Both the position numbers and the translations under genes were made by a program. The notes under the pieces were generated by a model that was given only the letters and a program-made list of their open reading frames with translations, did not search any database and had not been told where the DNA came from. A DNA stretch of 32,406 nucleotides from Rhizobiaceae bacterium. Its GTDB lineage: Bacteria; Pseudomonadota; Alphaproteobacteria; Rhizobiales; Rhizobiaceae. Positions 1-7,303 of this stretch are shown in pieces. The stretch lies in assembly GCA_020628035.1 (NCBI GenBank), contig JAHDFS010000013.1, positions 7,931-40,336 on the forward strand, in the 5' to 3' direction. Within the stretch, counting starts at the first letter, position 1. Each line of letters starts with the position of its first letter.

Positions 1-798
1 CTTGGTATTTACATGATGGTGTTCTGTGTTTTGGGTATCGTCGCCTATATCTACACGTTGCTGCCGCTCCGAGGGGGCAGAGCCTATCATGTTTCAGATG
101 TGCAATCGAATGGGTCCACCGTGTCTGTCGAATTGAAACCGGTTGGCGGCGGTATCTCGCATCGCGCCGGGCAGTTCGCCTTTATCGATATTAAGGGCCT
201 CAAAAAGTCCGAGGTTCATCCGTTTACGATTTCAAAAGCGCCAAATGGTGAGGGACTGCTGAGATTTACCATCAAAGCTCTAGGTGACTACACACATGAT
301 GTGGCAAAATCTGTCAAGGTTGGTCAGTCCGCAAAAGTATCGCGTGCTTTTGGGCATTTCCGCCGCCGAAATCGTGGTCCTGAAATTTGGGTCGCGGGCG
401 GTATCGGCATTACGCCATTTCTTGCCTGGGCTAGTGAAATTGATGAATTAAAGCATCCGGTGCATTTGTTCTATTGCGTGCGCAATGAGAGCGAAGCTAT
501 CCATTTGGATGAGCTACAAGCGCTGGCTGAGAAGCCAAACTTTAATCTTCATCTTGTGTGTTCTCAAACATCAGGTCGCTTAACAATTGAACGTATCGCC
601 GACGCCATTGACTTCTCGTTCTCCGATGCAGACTCTTATTATTGCGGACCGGAAGTGATGCGTACATCCTTACAAAAAGGAATGGCTGCACGTGGATTGT
701 CTCGTGCACGTTTCCACTATGAGGAATTTGAAATCCGCTCCGGCATCGGTCTGCGTTATCTGCTGTCATTGGTATTGCGTTTGTTCCAGCGTAAATAA
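1..798 (+). CDS. Ferric-reductase-type flavoprotein, C-terminal part (5' end outside window)
   Basis: The reading frame is open to base 1, so the N-terminal haem-binding membrane part lies upstream. What is visible starts with the end of a membrane helix (about 20 residues from the ATG at 13) and then a ferredoxin-NADP reductase-like module. The flavin-binding motif HPFTIS lies at residues 69-74 counted from that ATG. The nucleotide-binding GGIGITPF is at 129-136, and the CGP motif near 211 is followed by an FHYEEFEIRSG tail. This arrangement is that of predicted ferric reductases (COG4097-like), which move electrons from NAD(P)H through FAD to membrane haems. The substrate, whether ferric iron, oxygen or another acceptor, cannot be told from this part. 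The stop is 23 bases before the next gene on the same strand, so the two are probably co-transcribed. Confidence 0.85.
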   Translation, partial: LGIYMMVFCVLGIVAYIYTLLPLRGGRAYHVSDVQSNGSTVSVELKPVGGGISHRAGQFAFIDIKGLKKSEVHPFTISKAPNGEGLLRFTIKALGDYTHDVAKSVKVGQSAKVSRAFGHFRRRNRGPEIWVAGGIGITPFLAWASEIDELKHPVHLFYCVRNESEAIHLDELQALAEKPNFNLHLVCSQTSGRLTIERIADAIDFSFSDADSYYCGPEVMRTSLQKGMAARGLSRARFHYEEFEIRSGIGLRYLLSLVLRLFQRK

Positions 799-821
799 GC
801 GTAGTTGGTGAGGAGATAGTG

Positions 822-1337
822 ATGAATTATCTTGAATATTTTGAAACGCAGCGCGGACTAAAGGCACTCTTTATCGCGCAAATGCTGTGTGTCCTCTTCT
901 TTGTTTTTGACGCAGTTCGTGAATTCTTAAATCTGCCCCATGAAATTGGCGGGTTTGGTGTTGAGATCTTGGAGTTCATGATTGTGTTTGTGATGGTGCT
1001 AAGCATGCTGATTACGGGCCGGCAGTTGCGCATAAGTCGAGAAAAGACCTCTAATCTGCAAGACAAGCTCCGCGCGGCATCAGGTGAGTTCAACGCGATG
1101 CTGATGCAGTCTTTTGAAGAATGGGCCCTTACCAATTCAGAGAAAGATGTGGCGTTACTTGCGATCAAAGGCTTCGGTATTCAGGAAATTTCGACCATGC
1201 GCGAAACCAAAGAAGGTACGGTCAAAGCGCAGCTTAATGCAATTTACCGCAAAGCAAATGTATCCGGTCGTCCGCAATTGATCAGCTACTTCGTTGAAGA
1301 GCTGATGAATGATGATTTGCTAAACGAGAATTCCTAA
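822..1337 (+). CDS. Membrane-anchored LuxR-type helix-turn-helix regulator
   Basis: This is a protein of about 171 residues with two hydrophobic helices near the N terminus (roughly residues 14-33 and 46-66). A short basic, coiled linker follows, and then a C-terminal LuxR/GerE-like HTH running from about TNSEKDVALLAI to the end. The recognition-helix region reads EGTVKAQLNAIYRKANVSGR, typical of LuxR-type domains in alphaproteobacteria. There is no receiver or autoinducer domain. The ATG at 822 is preferred because GAGGAG lies at a good distance upstream; a GTG at 819 directly before it is the alternative. It follows the ferric reductase by 23 bases, so it may sense membrane or redox state and control that neighbour. 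That role is inference. The fold call is fairly secure. Confidence 0.75.
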   Translation: MNYLEYFETQRGLKALFIAQMLCVLFFVFDAVREFLNLPHEIGGFGVEILEFMIVFVMVLSMLITGRQLRISREKTSNLQDKLRAASGEFNAMLMQSFEEWALTNSEKDVALLAIKGFGIQEISTMRETKEGTVKAQLNAIYRKANVSGRPQLISYFVEELMNDDLLNENS

Positions 1338-1679
1338 TTGGATTCCGAGTTAATTTGTTAAGGCAATTTGCGAAAATTCGTGGGTTGCACAATGACGCAA
1401 ATCGCGTTACTTCTTCACACTATGAAAAACCGACGCAACAGAATTATCTTACAGATCGAAAATGCCGTGCTTTTAAGCGCGCGGGATTTGCGTTTGAATT
1501 CTGATCTTCTCTTACTTACTAGCGGTCGTCGGGCTCAATAAGGAGCGTCCGGCGGTCGAAGCCGTTTCGGAAAAGCTCCTTAATTCCTTTACAGATGAAT
1601 TTGAATATCCCATATGGGTAGCGTCCGTGCTGAATTGCTTACATAGCAACCATGGATCTTGAAAAGTAAGAGATGAAAA
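1338..1679 (+). promoter_or_regulatory. leuA leader region with candidate leucine attenuator
   Basis: This 342-base gap lies before leuA. Toward its middle is a leucine-rich small ORF whose stop codon at 1539-1541 begins one arm of a perfect 8-base inverted repeat, TAAGGAGC (1539-1546) with GCTCCTTA (1575-1582). An inner CCG/CGG pair (1549-1551 with 1568-1570) extends it. A competing hairpin can form from CGGGCTC (1530-1536) with GAGC and CCG (1543-1546, 1549-1551), using the same GGAGC arm. Mutually exclusive stems overlapping a run of Leu codons are the classic layout of ribosome-mediated attenuation. The U-tract after the terminator arm is weak (TTAATTCCTTT). No promoter was convincing. 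Confidence 0.5.
1392..1541 (+). CDS. Candidate leucine leader peptide
   Basis: The open frame ends in NSDLLLLTSGRRAQ and stop, with four consecutive Leu codons at 1506-1517, written CTT CTC TTA CTT. The longest frame begins at the ATG at 1392 (49 residues), but no ribosome site precedes it. Later in-frame starts are possible: ATG 1422, GTG 1467, or TTG 1494 with GGGA about seven bases upstream. A shorter peptide is therefore quite possible. The Leu run lies 13 to 24 bases before the antiterminator arm at 1530, so a ribosome stalled there could free the downstream arm. It is called mainly from this geometry and its position ahead of leuA, not from family similarity. Confidence 0.45.
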   Translation: MTQIALLLHTMKNRRNRIILQIENAVLLSARDLRLNSDLLLLTSGRRAQ

Positions 1680-3386
1680 ATGGTTCAAAATACTTCGAAC
1701 AACGGCATGATTGGAATGCCAACAGCGGTTGAAAAATATAAACCTTATGCGCAAGTGCCGCTAACAGATCGCACCTGGCCGAACAAAACAATTACGAAAG
1801 CGCCAATTTGGTGCTCAGTCGACCTTCGTGACGGAAATCAGGCTTTGGTTGATCCAATGGGTCATGATCGCAAAGCACGCATGTTCAAGTTGCTGCTTGA
1901 TATGGGCTTTAAAGAAATCGAGATTGGCTTCCCATCCGCATCGCAAACAGATTTTGACTTCGCGCGTTGGTGTGTGGAAGAGGGCAATGTGCCTGAGGAT
2001 GTGTCTTTGCAGGTTTTGGTGCAGTGTCGACCAGAATTGATCACCCGCACATTTGAAGCGCTTGATGGTGCGAAGAACCCAATTATTCATTTCTACAATT
2101 CAACATCTGAATTGCAGCGCCGTGTGGTGTTTAATAAAGATGTGGCTGGTATTCGCCAAATCGCAGTTGATGCTGCCAAGATGATTGTCGATATGGCTGA
2201 AAAAGCTGGTGGCGGTTATCGCTTTGAGTATTCTCCGGAAAGCTTTACTGGTACGGAATTGGAAGTGGCACTTGATATCTGTAATTCGGTGATTGCAGAG
2301 ATCAAACCAACACCTGAGAAAAAGCTTATTTTGAACTTGCCGGCAACAGTTGAAATGTCGACGCCAAACATTCATGCTGATCAGATTGAATGGTTCTGCC
2401 GCAATGTGGATCAACGCGATAGCGTGATCATTTCATTGCATCCGCATAATGATCGCGGGACTGGTATTGCTGCAACCGAATTGGGTTTGATGGCAGGTGC
2501 TGATCGTGTGGAAGGCACTTTGTTTGGCAATGGTGAACGTACAGGTAACGTCGATGTTGTGACATTGGCATTGAACATGTTCACACAAGGCGTTGATCCA
2601 GAATTGGATTGCTCTGATATTGAGCGTATTAAATCTGTTTATGAATATTCCAATCAGATGCAGATCCCCGAGCGTCATCCTTATGTCGGCGAATTGGTAT
2701 ATACAGCCTTTTCTGGCTCTCACCAGGATGCAATTAATAAAGGTATGAAATCGATCAAAAAGGCCAATAGCCCTGAATGGGAAGTGCCTTATTTGCCAAT
2801 TGATCCGCAAGATGTTGGTCGGACATATGAAGCGATTATTCGCATCAATTCGCAGTCTGGCAAGGGCGGTATCGCCTATATCTTGCAAGAAGATTATGGC
2901 TTGATATTACCGCGTGCTTTGCAGGTGGAATTCCGAGGCGAGATTCAAAAAATCACCGATGAGGAAGGCGTGGAGCTACCAGCAGCGCGTATTTATGAGC
3001 GTTTCATGGAAGTTTATGTCAATCAACAAGATGGCCGCTTGAAATTCATCGATCATGCAACATTTACAGATCCTGATAATTCGGACCTGCGCATGATGAA
3101 GGCCAAAATTTCAGATAACGGCGTTGAGCATGAAATCGAAGGGAAGGGCACGGGCCCTGTAGACAGCTTTATCAATGCGCTGTCGAACTATTTGAACATG
3201 GATATGACGGTTGCCAATTATTCAGAGCATTCGTTACAGCACGGTTCGAACGCTTCTGCGATTTGTTACATGGAAATTGAAAGCGGTGGCGCAAAACTGC
3301 ATGGTGCAGGTATCCATACCAATATTTCAGCAGCATCTTTGGTAGCAATATTATCAGCCGCCAACCGATTTCTTGCAAATAAGTAA
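1680..3386 (+). CDS. leuA: 2-isopropylmalate synthase, long (LeuA2) form
   Basis: The product catalyses the first committed step of leucine synthesis, joining acetyl-CoA and 2-oxoisovalerate to give 2-isopropylmalate in the cytoplasm. At 568 residues it has the long form found in actinobacteria and many alphaproteobacteria. The HMG-CoA-lyase-like barrel begins with WCSVDLRDGNQAL (residues 44-56, with the catalytic Arg-Asp pair at 50-51). The metal-binding HPHNDRGTG follows near residue 258, and then the GNGERTGNVD stretch. The last 140 or so residues form the LeuA dimer/regulatory domain, ending in IHTNISAASLVAILSAANR, which normally binds leucine for feedback inhibition. The ATG at 1680 is chosen because AAGAG lies a few bases upstream and an ATG at 1673 is out of frame. 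The gene stands alone between its leader and a strong terminator. Confidence 0.95.
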   Translation: MVQNTSNNGMIGMPTAVEKYKPYAQVPLTDRTWPNKTITKAPIWCSVDLRDGNQALVDPMGHDRKARMFKLLLDMGFKEIEIGFPSASQTDFDFARWCVEEGNVPEDVSLQVLVQCRPELITRTFEALDGAKNPIIHFYNSTSELQRRVVFNKDVAGIRQIAVDAAKMIVDMAEKAGGGYRFEYSPESFTGTELEVALDICNSVIAEIKPTPEKKLILNLPATVEMSTPNIHADQIEWFCRNVDQRDSVIISLHPHNDRGTGIAATELGLMAGADRVEGTLFGNGERTGNVDVVTLALNMFTQGVDPELDCSDIERIKSVYEYSNQMQIPERHPYVGELVYTAFSGSHQDAINKGMKSIKKANSPEWEVPYLPIDPQDVGRTYEAIIRINSQSGKGGIAYILQEDYGLILPRALQVEFRGEIQKITDEEGVELPAARIYERFMEVYVNQQDGRLKFIDHATFTDPDNSDLRMMKAKISDNGVEHEIEGKGTGPVDSFINALSNYLNMDMTVANYSEHSLQHGSNASAICYMEIESGGAKLHGAGIHTNISAASLVAILSAANRFLANK

Positions 3387-3414
3387 CAGCTGAAAAAAAG
3401 ATTTGTATTACTTG

Positions 3415-3450
3415 AGTGGCGGGATGATCTTTCTCGCCACTTTGTCTTTT
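3415..3450 (+). terminator. Rho-independent terminator of leuA
   Basis: AGTGGCGGGA (3415-3424) pairs with TCTCGCCACT (3432-3441), a ten-base-pair stem with one G-U pair and a seven-base loop. It is followed by TTGTCTTTT. It lies 28 bases after the leuA stop and separates it from the next gene. Confidence 0.85.
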
Positions 3451-3494
3451 GTGTGCTATTTTCAAATTAACCATAAATAATTGGATGAAGCATC

Positions 3495-4139
3495 ATGTCT
3501 GAGAAGAAAGACAGCGCGAAAAACACTGAGCGCCTTTCTGATATTGTGCGCAAAGCGCGCGTATCATCTGCGGAACGACAAGACGTCGTTGTTGATATGA
3601 AGGAAGCTGACAAGGCCAGATTAGAATTGTTGGCCGACAAGCTTGAGCCTATTTTTAATGATATCGATAAAGAAGATGATCGCTTTGATTTAAGCATTTC
3701 TTCGGGTGCGCAACCACGCATTTGGATTGATAGTGTTGCGCATGTCCATATGGGGCGTGACAGACGCACATATCGCTTCGTGCGCGACAGCCGCTTGGGT
3801 CGTGTCATCATCGTTGAAAGCGGTGATGCGGAGGAAGTTTATACCCATGTCACAAACTATATCGCGGACCGCGTGATTGAGCGCGAGAAGCTTCTAGAAG
3901 GCGATATGGAAGTCTTCAAAGATTATTATGCGCGTATGACCAATGAAAATTTGGGCGTTGATAGCACAACATCCAATGACAATAATTCTGGGGCCGAAGC
4001 TTTGATTGCAGAGAAGCGTGAGGAATCTTCGAGCTCATTTGCTATTGGTGCAACCTGGTTCATTCTAGGTGGATTGTTGGGTTTGGCGCTAACGTTTAAT
4101 TATCGCGAAGAATTGGCCAACTTTCTTCAGTCTTTTTAA
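3495..4139 (+). CDS. Unknown protein with C-terminal membrane helix
   Basis: I do not recognise a named family. The 214-residue protein starts with a charged, helix-prone segment (residues 1-60). A compact region follows, with GAQPRIWIDSVAHVHMGRDRRTYRF near 71-95 and a strand-like RVIIVES at 103-109. Next come a charged helix (113-147) and a Ser/Asn-rich linker (154-182). One hydrophobic helix lies at about 181-201, leaving a cytoplasmic-size tail of 13 residues. No signal peptide is present, so it is probably a tail-anchored membrane protein facing the cytoplasm. It has its own start region after the leuA terminator and converges on the next gene with a gap of five bases. The short IR at 4139-4155 is not a convincing terminator. 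Confidence 0.8.
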   Translation: MSEKKDSAKNTERLSDIVRKARVSSAERQDVVVDMKEADKARLELLADKLEPIFNDIDKEDDRFDLSISSGAQPRIWIDSVAHVHMGRDRRTYRFVRDSRLGRVIIVESGDAEEVYTHVTNYIADRVIEREKLLEGDMEVFKDYYARMTNENLGVDSTTSNDNNSGAEALIAEKREESSSSFAIGATWFILGGLLGLALTFNYREELANFLQSF

Positions 4140-4144
4140 GCTAT

Positions 4145-5035
4145 CTAATATAGCTGGTCGGTTTCAACACATTCAACATGCTGATGCGATGCGTTGAGCA
4201 GGTGTCGTTGATGTTCGCAGCGCCAATCATCGCCATTTCGCGAAATCTCAAACATGTTAAAGCCAGCGACTGGTTTTTTGTCGCCATGTGTTTGCGTGGC
4301 CGAGGAAATACCGATGATCGGCACATAGCCCTTTTGAGTGTTTAAATCATAACGCGTGTTAAGATGGGTGTGACCATGCAAGACGAGTTCCGCACCTGAT
4401 TGATCGAGCATGTTTATAAAATTTTCAAACCCATACATGCGCTTCATTGCATGTGTTGCACCCTTATAGGGTGGATGATGAATGAGAACCACGCGAAACA
4501 GATTTTGTTCTTTGGCTTGTTCTAAGAGATTGGTCGCTGCCATTGCTTGTTTTTTGGAAAACCTGCCAGTTGCGCGAAAGGGCATGGTGGCATTTGATGT
4601 TGATAGACCAATGATCGCGACCGGGCCTCTTATTTGCATATAAGGGAATACTTTAGACCCAGTTGGCTTGTCGCCAGACACCCAAGGCTGCCATTCTTTC
4701 ATGGCGCGGTTAAATGCGCCTGGAACATAGGCGTCATGATTTCCCGGTACGAGGCTGGTCGTTTCAACCGGGCAATTCTTTTCAAGCCAATGTCTGGCGC
4801 CAATGATTTCTGGTGTTGTTGCAAGATTGACCATGTCACCGGTGATTGCCAGATGATTTATGTCTTTCTTATTTATCTCAGACATGAGAGTGTCTAAGAC
4901 ACCGATTTGATGAAATGCCTTGCGGTGGCGGTGCCAATTCACATATCCGGTAATACGTTTTGACAATAGCTCTCGTAGTCGAACCTTTGGCATAGGACTT
5001 AAATGAAGATCAGAGATATGAGCAAGACGAAACAT
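4145..5035 (-). CDS. Calcineurin-like metallophosphoesterase
   Basis: A 296-residue protein with the full set of calcineurin-type metal ligands: D9 and H11 in HISDLHLS, GD at 66-67, GNHD at 98-101, the His pair in LIHHPPYKG near 186, and HGHTH at 220-224. It has no signal peptide, so a cytoplasmic hydrolase of a phosphodiester such as a cyclic nucleotide or phospholipid headgroup is likely. The substrate cannot be chosen. The start is placed at the ATG at 5035 because the domain begins at once there (MFRLAHISDLHLS). Longer forms from 5083 or 5077 would overlap the divergent NUDIX gene. The 42-base gap to that gene must hold both promoters. Confidence 0.88.
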   Translation of the reverse strand: MFRLAHISDLHLSPMPKVRLRELLSKRITGYVNWHRHRKAFHQIGVLDTLMSEINKKDINHLAITGDMVNLATTPEIIGARHWLEKNCPVETTSLVPGNHDAYVPGAFNRAMKEWQPWVSGDKPTGSKVFPYMQIRGPVAIIGLSTSNATMPFRATGRFSKKQAMAATNLLEQAKEQNLFRVVLIHHPPYKGATHAMKRMYGFENFINMLDQSGAELVLHGHTHLNTRYDLNTQKGYVPIIGISSATQTHGDKKPVAGFNMFEISRNGDDWRCEHQRHLLNASHQHVECVETDQLY

Positions 5036-5077
5036 GGTTGATCTGATAGCTGTTGTGCTGAATTCGAGCAAGGACAT

Positions 5078-5545
5078 ATGCAAAAATCTTTCATAGAAAA
5101 ACTACGCGATAAGATCTTTCACACTTGGTTTTGGCTCACACGTTCAATGACCATGGGTGTTCGTATTGCAGCCTTTGATGATCAGGGACGTATTTTCCTT
5201 GTGCGCCATACCTATGTGCGCGGCTGGCATTTGCCTGGCGGTGGGATTGAACGTGGAGAAGCTGCGGTCGATGCGGTTCACAAAGAATTACAGGAGGAGG
5301 GGAACCTTGTCGTCGCGGGAGCGCCTGAGCTTTTGGCGGTGTTTTACAACACCCATATTACCAATCGCGACCATGTCTTGTTTTATAGGTGTATTGTCAA
5401 CCAAATCGAGGCCAAGCAGGCAGATCACGAAATTGCTGAATCCGGATTTTTTGATCTTAAGTCCCTGCCAGAAGGCGTTACACCAGCGACACAGCGGCGG
5501 CTGGATGAGCTCGCCGCCGACACGGGTTTTTCAGATAAATGGTAG
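5078..5545 (+). CDS. NUDIX hydrolase with a deviating NUDIX box
   Basis: The 155-residue protein has the NUDIX fold pattern: a strand pair MGVRIAAFDDQGRIFLVRH, then WHLPGGGIERGE and a helix AAVDAVHKELQEE. Compared with the family motif GX5EX7REUXEEXGU, the Arg is Lys (residue 69) and the last Gly is Asn (76). The metal-binding glutamates at 61, 70, 73 and 74 are kept, so it is probably active on a nucleoside diphosphate linked to some moiety. AAGGA lies only three bases before the ATG, a tight ribosome site. It is divergent from the phosphoesterase and converges on the next gene with four bases between. The substrate is unknown. Confidence 0.85.
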   Translation: MQKSFIEKLRDKIFHTWFWLTRSMTMGVRIAAFDDQGRIFLVRHTYVRGWHLPGGGIERGEAAVDAVHKELQEEGNLVVAGAPELLAVFYNTHITNRDHVLFYRCIVNQIEAKQADHEIAESGFFDLKSLPEGVTPATQRRLDELAADTGFSDKW

Positions 5546-5549
5546 TCAA

Positions 5550-6530
5550 TTAGCTTAGATGATCACGACCATGTGGGCTGTCTAAGTCAAGTTCAGGACC
5601 ATTTGGTACAATCCGTGTTGGATTGATGGTTTCATGGCTGGCATAGTAATGATGCTTGATGTGCAGCATGTTTACAGTGTCTGCTATGCCCGGGATCTGA
5701 TATAATTCGCGTAGGTAACCAGAGAGGTTTTTGTAGTCCGCAATACGTTGCTTATTGCATTTGAAATGGCTGACATAAACCGCGTCAAAACGTACGAGCG
5801 TTGTGAATAAACGCCAATCGGCTTCGGTGATCTGATTGCCGACGAGATAGCGCTGGTTTGCTAATCTTTCATCCAACATATCCAATGTCGCAAAGAGCTT
5901 GTCGTAGTTTTCATCATAAGCTTCTTGCGTCGTGGCAAAGCCGCATTTGTAAACGCCATTATTGACATTGTGGTAGATCACAGCGTTGATTTCATCGATC
6001 TCTTTGCGCAAATGCTCAGGATAGTAATCATGATCTGATGAACTCATCTCAGCAAACTCACTGTTGAACATGCGGATGATCTCAGAAGATTCATTGGAAA
6101 CGATGGTGTTGTTTTTTTTATCCCAAAGAACAGGCACTGTGACGCGCCCAGTATAATCGCTCATGGCTTTGGTATAAATTTCGTGCATATATTCTGAGCC
6201 GTGAAGGTGATCGATGGTGCCGCCATCACGATCATGGAATTCCCATCCGTTTGAACTCATAAAGTGGTCAACAATGGAAAGATCAATCACATCTTCCAAG
6301 CCCTTGAGCATCCGGAAGATCAGTGTTCTGTGCGCCCATGGGCAGGCATAGGAAATATACAGGTGGTAGCGATTTGGTTCAGCTATAAAACCATCAACGC
6401 CGCTCGGTCCGGCAGCACCGTCTTTTGTAATCCAATTGCGAAATGCAGCATCTTTGCGCTTGAAATGGCCTCCGGTATTTTTTGTATCATACCAAACATC
6501 GTGCCATTTTCCGTCAACGAGCATACCCAT
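5550..6530 (-). CDS. yqjG: Glutathionyl-hydroquinone reductase (xi-class GST)
   Basis: The 326-residue protein matches the glutathionyl-hydroquinone reductase family (E. coli YqjG, PcpF), which reduce glutathionyl-hydroquinones using glutathione. It opens with MLVDGKWHDVWYD and carries the defining YACPWAHRTL, with the catalytic Cys at residue 63. The thioredoxin-like domain is followed by the helical domain, and the family motif around NNGVYKCGFATTQEAYDE is present. Family proteins are about 320-330 residues, so it is complete. The start at 6530 is chosen because AAGGAG lies six bases upstream on this strand. The frame extends a further 21 codons to 6593 without support. It is monocistronic by layout. 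Confidence 0.92.
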   Translation of the reverse strand: MGMLVDGKWHDVWYDTKNTGGHFKRKDAAFRNWITKDGAAGPSGVDGFIAEPNRYHLYISYACPWAHRTLIFRMLKGLEDVIDLSIVDHFMSSNGWEFHDRDGGTIDHLHGSEYMHEIYTKAMSDYTGRVTVPVLWDKKNNTIVSNESSEIIRMFNSEFAEMSSSDHDYYPEHLRKEIDEINAVIYHNVNNGVYKCGFATTQEAYDENYDKLFATLDMLDERLANQRYLVGNQITEADWRLFTTLVRFDAVYVSHFKCNKQRIADYKNLSGYLRELYQIPGIADTVNMLHIKHHYYASHETINPTRIVPNGPELDLDSPHGRDHLS

Positions 6531-6796
6531 AATAATCTCCTTTATAGTCACAGGGGAATATGAGGGATTATCGGAAATAAACAAGCTATCCATTTTGAGC
6601 TATACTGTCGCGATTTTTGCAACGATCAATATTATGCTGATTTTTCGAATTTTTTGTTGGACTGAAACAGATTTTGTTGATAGAGCAGCGCCAACAGAGG
6701 AGAATACCGTGCTGAAACAACTGAGATTGCGACGACGATAAGTCAAATACCCCATCCAATGGGCCGGTTTATCTATGCAATTTCAGGACTATAAAA
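6531..6796 (+). promoter_or_regulatory. Divergent intergenic region with mini-ORF and hairpin
   Basis: This 266-base gap separates the glutathionyl-hydroquinone reductase and the acetyltransferase, which are divergent. It holds a possible ten-codon ORF at 6709-6741 (GTG start, GAGGAG six bases before, product VLKQLRLRRR). A small hairpin CCCAT/ATGGG follows at 6751-6763. I see no clear promoter hexamers or long repeat. Confidence 0.35.
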
Positions 6797-7303
6797 ATGT
6801 TTGTTTCTCAATTTTCTTATCTCAACGAAGATATTTCGCACGACAGCGCCATTCATGACATTAATGAAGAAGCTTTTGGCCCAGGGCGTTTTGCCCGTGC
6901 TGCCGCGCGAATTCGTGAGCAAGGTCCGCATGATTATAACCATTCTTTTGTCTGTCAGGATGGTGAGCAGGTCATTGGTTCTGTGCGGATTACTGCCATC
7001 TGGATAGGCGAAACGAAGGCTTATCTTTTGGGTCCGCTCGCTGTGCGCCCATCACATAAATCAAAAGGTATCGGCGGTAAGCTGATTGAATTGGCACTAA
7101 GTTCCATTGCAGGTGACGATGATCTCCCTGTGATTTTAGTCGGCGATTATGCCTATTATGGCCCAAAAGGCTTTCATATGTTTGATGCTGATCAAGTCAA
7201 CTTCCCAGGACCTGTGGATCGGACACGGATTTTGATCAGCAAAGAGCTCTCACCTCGTGACGTTCTATCCGGGACGGTTAAATTTCGCGATGTGAGTGCT
7301 TAG
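6797..7303 (+). CDS. GNAT-family N-acetyltransferase
   Basis: A 168-residue protein with the GNAT acetyl-CoA fold, closest in layout to YhbS-like members. The acetyl-CoA-binding motif A is seen as LGPLAVRPSHKSKGIGGKLIELAL (about residues 75-98), where the K-G-I-G-G loop matches Q/RxxGxG/A. The end of the fold shows DYAYYGPKGFHMF, the usual YY-x-x-GF element. The acceptor, a small molecule or a protein N terminus, cannot be read from sequence. AGGA stands about nine bases before the ATG. Its last four bases overlap the end of the convergent membrane-protein gene. The leader holds a possible mini-ORF. Confidence 0.85.
   Translation: MFVSQFSYLNEDISHDSAIHDINEEAFGPGRFARAAARIREQGPHDYNHSFVCQDGEQVIGSVRITAIWIGETKAYLLGPLAVRPSHKSKGIGGKLIELALSSIAGDDDLPVILVGDYAYYGPKGFHMFDADQVNFPGPVDRTRILISKELSPRDVLSGTVKFRDVSA

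Noticed and set aside
819-821. GTG as start of the LuxR-type gene
   Set aside because: ATG directly follows and has better spacing to GAGGAG; the difference is one residue.
2433-2888. 151-codon frame on the minus strand inside leuA
   Set aside because: It is fully antisense to a well-conserved enzyme, and its composition fits the reverse reading of that gene.
4139-4155. Inverted repeat AGCTAT/ATAGCT between two convergent genes
   Set aside because: The stem is only six AT-rich pairs and has no T-run after it on either strand, so it is not a convincing terminator.
4145-5083. Longer phosphoesterase from ATG 5083
   Set aside because: The added 16 residues come before a complete domain start, and that start would overlap the first codons of the divergent NUDIX gene.
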